Source: an uncultured Alistipes sp.
GTDB taxonomy: Bacteria > Bacteroidota > Bacteroidia > Bacteroidales > Rikenellaceae
Reading direction: 5' to 3'
Assembly (NCBI GenBank): GCA_900539755.1
Contig: UQDC01000007.1
Location: 45,953-109,952, forward strand
Length of the DNA: 64,000 nt
Position 1 is the stretch's first letter, and each line of letters begins with the position of its first letter. The translations under genes were made by a program, and so were the position numbers. Under the pieces are notes generated by a model. That model searched no databases, had not been told where the DNA came from, and saw only the letters and a program-made list of their open reading frames with translations. Of the stretch, positions 18,002 through 27,433 are shown in pieces.

Positions 18002-21000
18002 ATGAAAAAATCATGCTGTTTATTGGGGCTTGCCTTGGGACTGTTTGTCTCCGTGCAGGCCGAAGAGGTTCGTCTGCTTCGTTTCCCGGCAACAAACGGT
18101 ACAGATGTCGTCTTTACTTTTGCCGGTGATTTGTACACGGCACCGCTCTCTGGAGGAGAGGCTCGCCGTTTGACCTCCCATGTGGGCAATGAGATTTTTG
18201 CCCGTTACTCTCCGGATGGGAAATCGATCGCTTTTACCGGCCAATATGATGGAAATACTGAGGTCTATTTGGTCTCGGCAGAGGGAGGTGAACCTCAACG
18301 TTTGACCTACACCTCTACCAACAAACGGGACGATTTGGGGGACCGTATGGGTCCTAATAACATTGTGATGACCTGGAGTCGTGATGGGCAGCAGATTGTC
18401 TATCGTAATCGTATCGGTGACGGTTTCTCAGGCAAATTGTGGAGCATCTCAGATAAAGGCGGTATGCCTGAGGTGTTGCCGTTGCCCGAAGGAGGTTTCT
18501 GCTCTTACTCTCCCGATGGCAAAAAGTTGGCATATAACCGGACATTCCGCGAATTCCGCAATTGGAAATATTATCGTGGCGGTATGGCCGACGATATTTG
18601 GATCTACGATCCTGCGGCCAAAAAGGTGACCAATGTCACGAACAACGTGGCTCAGGATATCTTCCCGATGTGGATTGGCGACGAGATCTTTTTCGCATCG
18701 GATCGGGATATGACCATGAACCTGTTTGTGTACAACACCAAAACCGGAAAAACCGAAAAGGTGACCGATTACACCGACTATGATGTGAAGTTCCCCAGTA
18801 CGAATGGAGAGGTGATTGTCTATGAGCATGGCGGTTACCTTTACAAATTCGACCCGAAGAGCCGCCAGTCGGAGCAAATTCACATTACGTTGAATGGCGA
18901 AAATGTGTATGCACGTCCCGAACAGAAACATGTACAGAGCTTTTTGCGTGCGGCCAGTCTCTCTGCTGATGGTAAACGGTTGGCCGTAACTGCACGTGGC
19001 GAAGTGTTCGATGTGCCGGCCGAAGAGGGAGTAACCCGAAACATTACCCGCACTCCGGGTGCCAACGAGCGTGAAGCGGTTTGGTCTCCCGACGGCAAGA
19101 ATATTGCCTACATTTCGGATCGTACCGGTGAAACGGAGATTTGGATGGAGTCGGCTCAGGGTGGGGAACCTATCCAGTTGACCCAGAATAACGATACCTA
19201 TATCCGCTTATTGCAATGGAGTCCGGACAGCAAATCGATCCTTTATACGGATCGTAAAAACCGAATCGTCTTAGTCGATGTGGCGGCAAAAACCAAACGG
19301 GTAGTGATGCAAAATCCCGAAGGGGAGTTCTGGGATGTGGACTATGCTCCGGATAGCCGTTGGATCACCTATACCAAACCCGCCTCGAACGAGATGTCGG
19401 TCGTTTATCTCTACGATTTGGTGGAGAATAAGGAGTACCCGGTTACTGAAAAGTGGTACAACTCTTCGGAGCCGACTTTCAGTACCGATGGCAAATATTT
19501 GATCTTCTGTTCAAATCGTGATTTCAATCCGGTGTATGGATCGTTGGAGTGGAACCACGTCTATCTGCGTACCGGTGGAATCTATTTCGTTACGCTCAAT
19601 AAGACGTTGCCTTCGCCCTTCCTGCCTAAAGATGCTGTTGTCGATGCGGAGAATGAGTCCGAAGCGGCTGTGACTGACGGTAAGGCAGAGGGTAAAAAAC
19701 AGACCGACGGTAACACGAAAGATGCAAAGAAAAACAGTACGTTGAAGATCGATACGGAAGATATGTATGCACGTATCGTCAAATTACCGTTGGATGCTGA
19801 TAGTTATAACAATTTCTATTGTGACGGAGAGCGAATCTGGTATTATGCAAAAGGGTCGACCCATATGTTTGACCTGAAAGAGCAAGAAGACGAGGTGGTT
19901 GCCGAAAGTGCCTCCATGGATGTTACTCCAGGTTCTAAAAATGCGCTTTTCTATTCGAAAGGTAAACTCTTCGTTACCGCTATCCCGACCAGCAAAATTA
20001 CGTTGAGCGACGCTGTCGATCTGTCGAATATGGTGGCAACGGTTGATTATGCTCAGGAGTGGGCACAAATTTTCGATGAGGCTTGGCGGGCTTATCGCGA
20101 TGGTTTCTACCTGGAAAATATGCACGGTGTCGATTGGAAAGGAATCAAAGAGAAATATGCTGTACTGGTTCCTTATGCAAAGACCCGTTTCGATCTGAAC
20201 TACATCATTGGAGAGATGATCGGTGAATTGGCTTGTGGACATGCCTATGTCAATCCGGGTGATTGCAAACGTGCAGAGCGGATCTCAATGGGATTGCTGG
20301 GTGCTGAGATGAGTCGGGATAAGAGCGGATTCTATCGGATTGACAAGATTCTTCCCGGTGCGCCTTACAGCGAAAAATTGCGTTCTCCATTGGCCGAATT
20401 GGGGCTGAATATCGAAGAGGGCAATTACATTACGGCAATTGATGGCGTCTCAACGGCTACAGTCGATAATATCTACAAACTGTTGGTGGGTAAAGCCAAT
20501 GTTTTGACCGAGTTGACGATCAATACCCAGCCGACCGAAGGAGGTCGTAAGGTGGTGGTTAAACCAACCGATGATGAGTATCCGCTATACCATTACAACT
20601 GGGTGCAGAAGAACCTGAAGCGTGTCGAGGAGGCCACTCAGGGACGTGTTGGCTATATCTATATTCCGGATATGATTTCGGACGGTCTGAATGAATTTGC
20701 CCGTTATTTCTATCCTCAGTTAGACAAGGAGGCGTTGATCATTGATGATCGTGCCAACGGAGGTGGTAATGTCTCGCCGATGATTATCGAACGTCTGTTG
20801 CGTAAGCCTTACCGCATGACGATGTACCGCACCTCGACCAAAACCGGAACGATCCCCGATGCTACGCAATACGGTCCGAAGGTGTTGTTAATCAATAAAT
20901 ATTCGGCATCGGACGGAGATCTGTTTCCGTGGAGTTTCAAGGCAAATGAAATTGGAACGGTCATCGGAACTCGCACCTGGGGTGGTATTGTTGGTATTAG

Positions 21001-21268
21001 CGGTTCTTTGCCCTATATGGATGGAACGGATATTCGAGTGCCTTTCTTTACCAATTACGATGCAAAAACCGGTCAGTGGATTGTCGAGAATCACGGTGTT
21101 GATCCGGATGTTGAGATTGATAATGATCCGATCCGGGAGCAGATGGGTGAGGATCAACAGCTTGAGAAGGCTATTGAGGTAGTTCTTGAACAGCTCAAAG
21201 ATCGCAAACCATTACCCAAAGTACCGGCTCCGCGCACCTTTAAAGATCTGGGTCTGGAACAAAAATAA
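18002..21268 (+). CDS. Tricorn-like S41 protease, exported
   Basis: A 1,088-residue exported protease with signal peptide MKKSCCLLGLALGLFVSVQA. Residues about 25-330 and 330-560 are beta-propeller repeats (YSPDGKSIAFTG, WSPDGKNIAYISDRTGETEIW). A charged Lys/Asp/Thr linker follows near 540-580. Residues about 690-760 are the tricorn core with GELACGHAYV holding the His of the tetrad, and residues about 770-860 are a PDZ-like domain. The S41 core has DDRANGGGNVSP and the nucleophile S970 in ASDGDLF. Tricorn enzymes cut peptides down to small oligopeptides; this one would act in the periplasm on peptides or misfolded proteins. The residue before the tetrad His is Gly in place of the Ser seen in archaeal tricorn. 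Confidence 0.92.
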   Translation: MKKSCCLLGLALGLFVSVQAEEVRLLRFPATNGTDVVFTFAGDLYTAPLSGGEARRLTSHVGNEIFARYSPDGKSIAFTGQYDGNTEVYLVSAEGGEPQRLTYTSTNKRDDLGDRMGPNNIVMTWSRDGQQIVYRNRIGDGFSGKLWSISDKGGMPEVLPLPEGGFCSYSPDGKKLAYNRTFREFRNWKYYRGGMADDIWIYDPAAKKVTNVTNNVAQDIFPMWIGDEIFFASDRDMTMNLFVYNTKTGKTEKVTDYTDYDVKFPSTNGEVIVYEHGGYLYKFDPKSRQSEQIHITLNGENVYARPEQKHVQSFLRAASLSADGKRLAVTARGEVFDVPAEEGVTRNITRTPGANEREAVWSPDGKNIAYISDRTGETEIWMESAQGGEPIQLTQNNDTYIRLLQWSPDSKSILYTDRKNRIVLVDVAAKTKRVVMQNPEGEFWDVDYAPDSRWITYTKPASNEMSVVYLYDLVENKEYPVTEKWYNSSEPTFSTDGKYLIFCSNRDFNPVYGSLEWNHVYLRTGGIYFVTLNKTLPSPFLPKDAVVDAENESEAAVTDGKAEGKKQTDGNTKDAKKNSTLKIDTEDMYARIVKLPLDADSYNNFYCDGERIWYYAKGSTHMFDLKEQEDEVVAESASMDVTPGSKNALFYSKGKLFVTAIPTSKITLSDAVDLSNMVATVDYAQEWAQIFDEAWRAYRDGFYLENMHGVDWKGIKEKYAVLVPYAKTRFDLNYIIGEMIGELACGHAYVNPGDCKRAERISMGLLGAEMSRDKSGFYRIDKILPGAPYSEKLRSPLAELGLNIEEGNYITAIDGVSTATVDNIYKLLVGKANVLTELTINTQPTEGGRKVVVKPTDDEYPLYHYNWVQKNLKRVEEATQGRVGYIYIPDMISDGLNEFARYFYPQLDKEALIIDDRANGGGNVSPMIIERLLRKPYRMTMYRTSTKTGTIPDATQYGPKVLLINKYSASDGDLFPWSFKANEIGTVIGTRTWGGIVGISGSLPYMDGTDIRVPFFTNYDAKTGQWIVENHGVDPDVEIDNDPIREQMGEDQQLEKAIEVVLEQLKDRKPLPKVPAPRTFKDLGLEQK

Positions 21269-21272
21269 GAGA

Positions 21273-21322
21273 GTGGCTCATCCGATCTATTTACACACTA
21301 AATCGGATGGGCCACCACTTTT
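21273..21322 (+). terminator. Terminator after the tricorn-like protease
   Basis: Stem GTGGCTCATCCGAT (21273-21286) pairs with ATCGGATGGGCCAC (21302-21315) with one wobble, loop of 15 bases, followed by CACTTTTTT. Confidence 0.8.
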
Positions 21323-21392
21323 TTATGCATTCAGATTCTTATCTTTAGACGATCAGCAATGAGCACATTGTTTGAATAGAATGTGGTTTGTC

Positions 21393-22505
21393 ATGGAGGT
21401 AAATTCTCAAAAGTCCAAGAAAACGGTCTATTACAGCGGGTTTACGGTGGCGTTGATCACCGCATTGGTTGGAGCCTATGTGCTGTTTTATATTACCGAT
21501 CTCAAACCGGTCAGGTTGTTTCATACGACCAAATATCTTTTGACTCAAGAGATGGGGATGAGCTTTTATAATGCTCCAGACGGTGAGGAACAAACTGTCA
21601 TGTTTCTTGATGATGCACCTGATGCACCAGCCCTTGATGAGGTGCGTCAAGAGGGTGAACGGTGGTTGGATTTCAGTAAAGTTAAGGTTGAAGCACCTGT
21701 CAATGGATGGGCAAAAGTCGATATCGGAGACGATGGAGCCCCTTTGTATGTAGAGCAGGAGTATGTCACCTCTGAAGAGGCAAGCCTTTTCGAAGGACGT
21801 AAGGCCAGCAACTCTTTTATGGCAACCGGTGTGAGAAATCTGCCGCCTGCTGGCTGGATGTGGCTGATGGGAATATCCCTCTACTTTTTCCTGTTTTATC
21901 CATGGTGGCTGGTGCTGAAAAGTGACCTGACAACGCAAGAGGGCAAAAATCAACTGTTGCATAAAGCCTCTTATTTGGCCTATGCTGCGTTGCTCTATTT
22001 TGTCCTGCTCTTCGGTTTGAAATTTATATGCGGATATAACCTCAGTATGCATTGGTTCGTATCTGGAAACTATCTCGGCAGTTCTCTGTTAGCCGTAATC
22101 AATGTGATTTTCGGAATTCTGGGTGTTGCAGGACTGTTTTGTGTGCTGTATCGCTTTTTTAATGACAGTCTCGATGCTGCCGATGGGCCGTGGGCTGCAT
22201 TGCGTAAATTGGGCTGGAAAGGAGTTTTGCTGTTGATAGCAGGTGTCTATTTTATCCTGATTTTCCTTGGAGTATTGATCGGCATTATCGTCATTTGCGC
22301 GTGTGTCTATTTCTTCTTGACGAAACTGTTGCCGGCTATGTTGGCCTCTCATGCATTGTTAGGTGGCGGTAAACAGTCGGTGAGTCCTACCGATCCAGAA
22401 AGCTGCTATAGTTGTGCCTATTATCAGAATACTTTGTGTACACTACATGCAGAGGTGATATCAGATCCTTCTGGAACGCGTTGTCGTGATTATAAACATC
22501 AATAA
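21393..22505 (+). CDS. Uncharacterised inner membrane protein with Cys-rich tail
   Basis: About 370 residues with no family I recognise. One transmembrane helix near the N-terminus (SGFTVALITALVGAYVLFYI), an acidic soluble domain of about 120 residues, then five or so further helices from residue 155. The C-terminal 40 residues after the last helix contain a cysteine cluster (CYSCAYYQNTLC...CRDYKHQ) that could bind zinc or an iron-sulphur cluster; this is inference. In-frame ATGs at 21372 and 21381 are alternative starts. It is followed by a hairpin at 22561, so it looks monocistronic. Confidence 0.7.
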   Translation: MEVNSQKSKKTVYYSGFTVALITALVGAYVLFYITDLKPVRLFHTTKYLLTQEMGMSFYNAPDGEEQTVMFLDDAPDAPALDEVRQEGERWLDFSKVKVEAPVNGWAKVDIGDDGAPLYVEQEYVTSEEASLFEGRKASNSFMATGVRNLPPAGWMWLMGISLYFFLFYPWWLVLKSDLTTQEGKNQLLHKASYLAYAALLYFVLLFGLKFICGYNLSMHWFVSGNYLGSSLLAVINVIFGILGVAGLFCVLYRFFNDSLDAADGPWAALRKLGWKGVLLLIAGVYFILIFLGVLIGIIVICACVYFFLTKLLPAMLASHALLGGGKQSVSPTDPESCYSCAYYQNTLCTLHAEVISDPSGTRCRDYKHQ

Positions 22506-22560
22506 TATGGCGGCGTGTTCTTCGTTATAAATATAGCTTCTATTTTTTTGAAGTAGAGTT

Positions 22561-22588
22561 GACCGGTATGCTATAGGGCGTACCGGTC
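22561..22588 (+). terminator. Hairpin terminator after membrane protein
   Basis: GACCGGTA (22561-22568) pairs with TACCGGTC (22581-22588), followed by ACTTTGTTTGG. A second short T-rich hairpin (CTTC...GAAG) precedes it near 22536. Confidence 0.6.
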
Positions 22589-22650
22589 ACTTTGTTTGGG
22601 AAACAGGGATGTGGGGAGGGTGTTTGGTGGAAAACGGTGTGTTTGGAGGG

Positions 22651-23079
22651 TCACCAATTTATGAAATGTATTTCATTGACATAGGTGCTAATGATTTGGT
22701 TTGATGCCATCCCAATTGGAATGCCCATAGTAATGAGAATAGACACTATGTAGCAAATAATGGTGATAGCTGCCGATAGTTTTCTACTTCCAAACAAAAC
22801 GGGACGTTCTTTCACAATCTGTTCCCATTTATTGTGATTGTATAGTAGTTGCCACCATATTTCATATAGCATCACCACCAATATTATAGTTGCGCCATGT
22901 AGATAAGGGTCAGATACTTCGAATACTTTTACGAGAATCAGTATTATCAATGCCATGATAGGGAATGTCAACAGACTGCTTACAGCGTGGATTGCAGCAA
23001 GTGAAACATCGTCCTATTTTGTTATCGGGGCATCCTTATGGCGCAGACAGCTCTGATAATAGAACTTCCCGGAAATGTA
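22651..23079 (-). pseudogene. Degraded small membrane protein gene
   Basis: The last 121 codons encode a membrane protein with three hydrophobic segments (LLTFPIMALIILILVKVF, GATIILVVMLYEIWW, AAITIICYIVSILITMGIPIG). The frame continues upstream with protein-like sequence (YISGKFYYQSCLRHKDAPITK) through a TAG at 23014-23016 and then meets a TGA at 23080-23082. No ATG lies at a sensible place. The best reading is a gene that has lost its start and gained an amber codon; a shorter protein from a TTG or internal ATG is possible. It sits in an island of small envelope proteins. Family unknown. Confidence 0.45.
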
Positions 23080-23123
23080 TCATGGCTTAGTAGCGAGTAA
23101 GAGTTGGGCCATGTGTCCATGCA

Positions 23124-23897
23124 TTAAAATAGCCGGGTCTTGACTCGGGTGAAAACAATGCTGTCCGGTTGATTTAATTGCAAAACATTTTTATTGACAA
23201 CATGAACTGTGCGATTATTGAGGATTAAGGAGGTATCCCTCTCGAAACGCATCGTAAACTGTATGGTACGAGGAGAGGTATAGAGCCATTCCCCCCATCT
23301 TTTGGCTCGATGCCGTTGCATCGTGATTAACTCTCCGGTAGGTCGTAAGATCAAATACATTGGATCTTGGTTTAGGGTGTCGGGATCGGAAGTCTTGTAT
23401 TCATAAACACCAGCCATTCTTAGACTTTTTTTGTGTTGTCTCTGAGTAGTGGCGTGATCGGTATCATTCTTATAATTAGTGTTTTTATGGACCTGTAGTT
23501 TGTCGAATCGATTAAAATACATTATACTATCTTCTTCCAATAAAGTGTATTTATCAATAATGTCAAAGGTGTAATTAGGATAGTTCGTAAACTGTCCTTC
23601 GAGTATATCGGTAAGTGTTATCGCTGGAGGTATTGGAGAACATTCCAATTTAATCTGTTTTAAGTCTGTATATTCCCAATATCCGCAATATTTAATAAAT
23701 TGGCAATTAGGGTATAACATGGTGAATGTTTTATTGTTATTTAAAATTAATATTTCAGCAATATTATCATTTAGCTCGTCTCGCAACGTCCATTTTGCGT
23801 TGTAAACGCCACTCATTTTGTTGATGTTGTGCTGCATGCTGCATGAACTGAGCATGAGTAGAAGCGGGAATGCTAAACGAAATGATCTGTTTTGCAT
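23124..23897 (-). CDS. Uncharacterised lipoprotein with two related halves
   Basis: A 257-residue lipoprotein: N-terminal basic residues, hydrophobic core and lipobox LSSCS (Cys19). Two segments start alike, MSGVYNAKWTLRDE near residue 28 and MAGVYEYKTSDPD near residue 160, and each is followed by a beta-rich stretch (AEILILNNNKTFTMLY; PMYLILRPTGELITM). This suggests a duplicated small beta-barrel of about 100 residues, reminiscent of lipocalin-like lipoproteins; this is inference. The C-terminus VFTRVKTRLF is beta-like. It belongs to the AT-rich island and is on the minus strand like its neighbours. Confidence 0.7.
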   Translation of the reverse strand: MQNRSFRLAFPLLLMLSSCSMQHNINKMSGVYNAKWTLRDELNDNIAEILILNNNKTFTMLYPNCQFIKYCGYWEYTDLKQIKLECSPIPPAITLTDILEGQFTNYPNYTFDIIDKYTLLEEDSIMYFNRFDKLQVHKNTNYKNDTDHATTQRQHKKSLRMAGVYEYKTSDPDTLNQDPMYLILRPTGELITMQRHRAKRWGEWLYTSPRTIQFTMRFERDTSLILNNRTVHVVNKNVLQLNQPDSIVFTRVKTRLF

Positions 23898-24275
23898 GGC
23901 GTTATTGTTTTTGTGAGGTAGTACATGCTGTCCGAAATTCCTGTATGATAGCCTATTATGGTGCTGCTTGTGATGTTGATGTCAATGTTTTAAAGGAATC
24001 TGTTGGAGCTTTTATGATCCACGGTTACGAGGAGAATTTTATCGTGTCTTCAAAGTCATTCAATCCGCAAATAGCGTTGTTGACGGATGCATGTGGAGTA
24101 TCTCTGCCGCTGGAGCATTTGTTTGTTGTCATTGTACTATCAAGATAGAGAATGTAGCTTTACTGTCATAATGTTTTGGCTGTTTTCGAATTATTAGGTT
24201 TGTGAAAATAATTCATAAGTTATTCATTGAAATCGTATCGCTGAAATGTCGTTTGAAGTCATTGTTTTGACCTGT
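23898..24275. other. Intergenic, AT-rich
   Basis: An open plus-strand frame at 23870-24148 overlaps the start of the lipoprotein gene and shows no domain, signal peptide or start signal. Nothing else seen. Confidence 0.5.
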
Positions 24276-24638
24276 TTATGTGAGTAAAACTACCAGTAAT
24301 AATGATGTGAGTACCCCCAAACAATATACAACGATCAAACATCCACATATAATTTTTTTCATACGAGGTTCATTTCCCCATTTTTTATCCAGCTTTTTGT
24401 ATTTTTCATCGTTTAAAAAATAACGATGATTTAGGTAACACCCTGCTAATAATATTATAAAAGTACATGACTCGCTATCTAAAGGCTTTCCTGTTAATAG
24501 CTTATATGCTATTCCAATATAAAACAGATAGAGGGTCGATACAAGTATAACGCCTATCCCAGATACACGTTCATATCCGAAATAACTGGCATGCCATTTC
24601 GTCATACGATAATAGATATATTCATGTAATGTTTTCAT
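24276..24638 (-). CDS. Small uncharacterised membrane protein
   Basis: A 120-residue protein with three predicted membrane helices (VSGIGVILVSTLYLFYIGIA at 25-44, ESCTFIILLAGCYL at 56-69, IICGCLIVVYCLGVLTSLLLVVLL at the C-terminus). Between the second and third helices is a charged loop (LNDEKYKKLDKKWGNEPRMKK). It is similar in style to the degraded membrane gene at 22651 and could be part of the same family of island proteins. No known domain. Confidence 0.6.
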   Translation of the reverse strand: MKTLHEYIYYRMTKWHASYFGYERVSGIGVILVSTLYLFYIGIAYKLLTGKPLDSESCTFIILLAGCYLNHRYFLNDEKYKKLDKKWGNEPRMKKIICGCLIVVYCLGVLTSLLLVVLLT

Positions 24639-25061
24639 GTCTATTTTTTTTGTTAAGGGGCTTGCTGTATCCTATATCGTTTGTGCCAGCCCGTCATTAC
24701 CATGCTTGTTGACATAAGTGTCAACAGATACTGTTGAGGTAACTTACTTATATGTATTTGTATCTTATTTGGATAGGGAACGATCAAATTGGCGACGAAG
24801 ATCGCTGCTTATCAACAACTCTCCTTGAAAAAGGCCTGGTAGTAATAGACTTTTCAAGCGATCATTTAGTAAAATGTTCATCCAAGCTAACATCTCTAAT
24901 AAAATGCAAAAGTGTAGTTTCATGATTCGATGGTTTTAGGCGTTATGCGGACAAAAGAATCGACCGTAGATTGACGTTTGATGCTGAAGGGCAGTGTTTT
25001 TGAATGTGAATATACCTTGCTTGGATGGAGTGTGTCACATAACAGTTTTCCTTCAATACTG
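24639..25061. other. Intergenic, AT-rich
   Basis: No supported gene. A minus-strand frame at 24920-25165 overlaps the 3' end of the next gene in another register; it lacks coding character. Confidence 0.5.
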
Positions 25062-25589
25062 CTATTGTTGCTCCTTATCGACAGTGTAGATGCGGATATA
25101 CAAGGAGCTGTCTGGACTCGCTGTGTCGCAGCTGTATTCCGTATGGATAATTTCGTCAGGCTCAAGCGTTTTCAGTCGGTGTACATCTTGACAGGTTGCC
25201 ACACGCCGATCGTTGACCATGTAGAGGGTTTGTATCTGGTTTCTGTTCAATTGATTTTTGTTAATATAGGAGGTTAATCCTTTGTTGACCTCCAAATATC
25301 CTTTGCATGCATCGTGGGTAAAGACATACAGGTTCTGCTGTATGGCAACGGTATCGAATTTTGGGATTAAATTTTTGTAAGGTCCTTTGTAGCCTGCACA
25401 AGAATCAATGGCTCCGGGAAGGGCATAGAGAGTTGGTGGAGTATTAACATATTGCGATCCTTGTAAAATGTGATCTACGTAGACGTTGATGACAAAGTCA
25501 TGGATGATGGATACATAATCGTAAGGGCTCTGAGCCTGGCTCTTACCTATGTAACTCAGCAGAAAAACTGCAATCCATAGCCGTTTCAT
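25062..25589 (-). CDS. Small exported protein with plug-like motif
   Basis: A 175-residue protein with signal peptide MKRLWIAVFLLSYIGKSQA before QSPYDY. The segment QTLYMVNDRRVATCQDVHRLKTLEPDEI resembles the short strand-turn-helix found in TonB-dependent receptor plugs and related Bacteroidetes periplasmic proteins, where a residue pattern like hhhhDGK...L..L.PDDI recurs; this comparison is from memory and is weak. There are two potential disulphide pairs (CAGYK/DACKG and CQDV/SCDT). It ends in a charged tail. Function unknown. Confidence 0.6.
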   Translation of the reverse strand: MKRLWIAVFLLSYIGKSQAQSPYDYVSIIHDFVINVYVDHILQGSQYVNTPPTLYALPGAIDSCAGYKGPYKNLIPKFDTVAIQQNLYVFTHDACKGYLEVNKGLTSYINKNQLNRNQIQTLYMVNDRRVATCQDVHRLKTLEPDEIIHTEYSCDTASPDSSLYIRIYTVDKEQQ

Positions 25590-26110
25590 AGCGTTCCAAG
25601 TTATGGTGTGAAAGGCTTCCCAAAGTAACTCTATAAATATAGTAATTTTTAATGTTTTGCCATTATAGATTATGCCGATTGTAGGAGTTATTGTATTCCC
25701 TCCGGAATATGGGTGACTAACGAAATGTTTTTATTCTGGAGTTTTTATTTTGTTTATGAATGGATGTTACTGTGAATAATTAATTATAAAAAAAGCTATT
25801 TGTTGTAGTAATACTTTGATTTACAATAAATTATTAATTTATATATTTGTTTGCATCAAATCATTTTCATGCTGCAAACAGGTTTGTATAAGTGTATTTG
25901 TTCGTCAACTTATCTGCCATCATTTTGAATGACGAGTGGCTATGTGATTCGAAGATTGTTCAGGAATAAAATAGGGAAGAATATTCATGAATGTCTTTGT
26001 TAAAGCATCCGGTTTTGCGGTTGTGCTGAGATAGATTTTGTCATGTTTGCCACAACGAAAAATGATTAAAAGACAGAAATTTATTTAGATGATATTTAGT
26101 ATAAAAGAGT
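25590..26110. other. Intergenic, strongly AT-rich
   Basis: No gene seen. The stretch around 25790-25870 is almost entirely A and T, in keeping with foreign or decaying DNA or a promoter region for the divergent neighbours. Confidence 0.5.
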
Positions 26111-26695
26111 ATGTGTTTGCGATTTTTTACATGGTGTTTGGTGTGTTTTATGTTTGTACCCGCATTGGCATGGGCTCAACATCCGAATAACAAGGCTGAG
26201 CAAGCTATCCGGAATGAAATCGAACGGCAGAGTCGTCGCGAAGCTGGACAATTGAAGAGGGCAGGATGGAAGGTAATGCCTAACAAAACATCTATTGAAC
26301 AGCAGGTACGTGATGTCCGTTTTATGGAAACTGCTACCCATGCCCAGTCTGGAGAGCGGCTTTACTTGATCAGTTCAAGTTGCGCCAGCGATAGCAGCTA
26401 TTTGATGGCCAGACGAAAAGCAGATATGTCAGCTCGAGATAAGATGGTGCAGCAGGTGATTTCATTGATTTATAATAGTGGTACCGAAAATGCAAGATCG
26501 AATGGAGAGCTGGAACAGTTGCCATTTATAGCAGAAAATGGAACGGTTACTTCTGCTCATTTACAGTATGTCGTTCCGGTTTTGGAGTGTTATCGGGTGG
26601 ATCGGAACGGATGTTATGAGGTGTTGGTTACCATAAAGGCAGATTATGCCAGAACATGTAAAATTATTAACGCTGTTTTACATCAAAAAAAGTGA
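26111..26695 (+). CDS. Uncharacterised exported protein
   Basis: A 194-residue protein with signal peptide ending LAWAQ (cleavage near residue 22). The next 40 residues are rich in Arg, Glu and Gln and probably helical. The C-terminal part (YLISSSCASDSSYLMARRKADMSARDKMVQQVISLIYNSG...) looks like the alpha/beta fold of LPP20/FlgT-type envelope proteins, in which a helix of the form A...A...AR..L...I follows a strand; this is a loose resemblance. It has its own upstream region and no close partner. Confidence 0.65.
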   Translation: MCLRFFTWCLVCFMFVPALAWAQHPNNKAEQAIRNEIERQSRREAGQLKRAGWKVMPNKTSIEQQVRDVRFMETATHAQSGERLYLISSSCASDSSYLMARRKADMSARDKMVQQVISLIYNSGTENARSNGELEQLPFIAENGTVTSAHLQYVVPVLECYRVDRNGCYEVLVTIKADYARTCKIINAVLHQKK

Positions 26696-26862
26696 TGGCA
26701 AGGTGAGGGATGATTTGCCCTCTTTCGTAGAGATTTGTAAGAGTATATTGTGATTATGCAGTGTAATGGACGTTTGAATCGGATATGATTCTGTTTGGAT
26801 CAATTGGCTTCAAAATCGTTTATGGTATTGTGGAGATAGGTTTAATGTATAGAAAATGATTT

Positions 26863-27144
26863 ATGGATGAACTTCAACCAATCTTAATGCGAATTGCTGC
26901 TGCTACAGGTTACACCTTGGAACAAGTTAAGATCAAGGATCGTCATAAAGAGATTGTTTTGGCACGTGAGATTTATGTTAGAGAGCTTTGTGCGGCTGGA
27001 TATTTACATTGGCAAGTGGGGAAGATTTTAGCTCGAGATCGATCGACAATCTCTTATGCCTTGTCTGCGTATGAACGTGATTATGAGACAGACGAAATGT
27101 TCAGAAGGATTGCAGATCGGGCAAAAGGCAATAATATAATATAG
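26863..27144 (+). CDS. Orphan DnaA domain IV-like DNA-binding protein
   Basis: A 93-residue protein made almost only of a helix-turn-helix that resembles the DNA-binding domain IV of DnaA: KEIVLAREIYVRELCAAGYLHWQVGKILARDRSTISYAL, where DRSTISYAL matches the DHSTVxHA signature of DnaA. There is no AAA+ ATPase part. Full-length DnaA initiates replication by binding DnaA boxes; a stand-alone domain could act as a regulator or competitor. It sits 29 bases before a 45-codon membrane microprotein on the same strand. Probable cytosolic DNA-binding role, not proven. Confidence 0.8.
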   Translation: MDELQPILMRIAAATGYTLEQVKIKDRHKEIVLAREIYVRELCAAGYLHWQVGKILARDRSTISYALSAYERDYETDEMFRRIADRAKGNNII

Positions 27145-27173
27145 TTGAAACGTTTGTATGTAAATAGGGTAAT

Positions 27174-27311
27174 ATGCGTAGATTGTTTCATTATTTGGAG
27201 ATTATATTGATCATTATATTTATACTGTTTTTATTTGTAGTTGCATGTTTGCGGAGGCAACAGCAGTGTGAATGTGAGGCAATCGAGACAACCTCAGTTC
27301 AAAAGGAATAG
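27174..27311 (+). CDS. 45-residue membrane microprotein
   Basis: An ATG at 27174 opens 45 codons ending in TAG at 27309. The protein has a short basic N-terminus (MRRLFHYLE), one very hydrophobic helix (IILIIIFILFLFVVACL) and a soluble tail with a CEC motif. It follows the DnaA-like gene by 29 bases, so they may be co-transcribed. Single-pass topology with the tail outside the cytoplasm or, as a lipoprotein, lipidated at the Cys of VVAC (a lipobox-like VVAC). Too short for family assignment. Confidence 0.4.
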   Translation: MRRLFHYLEIILIIIFILFLFVVACLRRQQQCECEAIETTSVQKE

Positions 27312-27433
27312 GTTATCAAATTGGACGTGTACGATTTTTTGCTTGGCAACTGTGCAATCCGAAAGAGAAGAAGTTTTTCAATCGATGTTATTCTGTAATG
27401 TGCTGTATGGGGTGAACGAAGAGCGTGTCTGTT

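Noticed and set aside
3586..23016. Two in-frame TAG codons that look like former CAG codons, suggesting TAG may be read as Gln
   Set aside because: Many intact genes in the window end with TAG (for example those ending at 27144, 27311, 30283 and 45580), so reassignment is unlikely; the two cases are better explained by gene decay.
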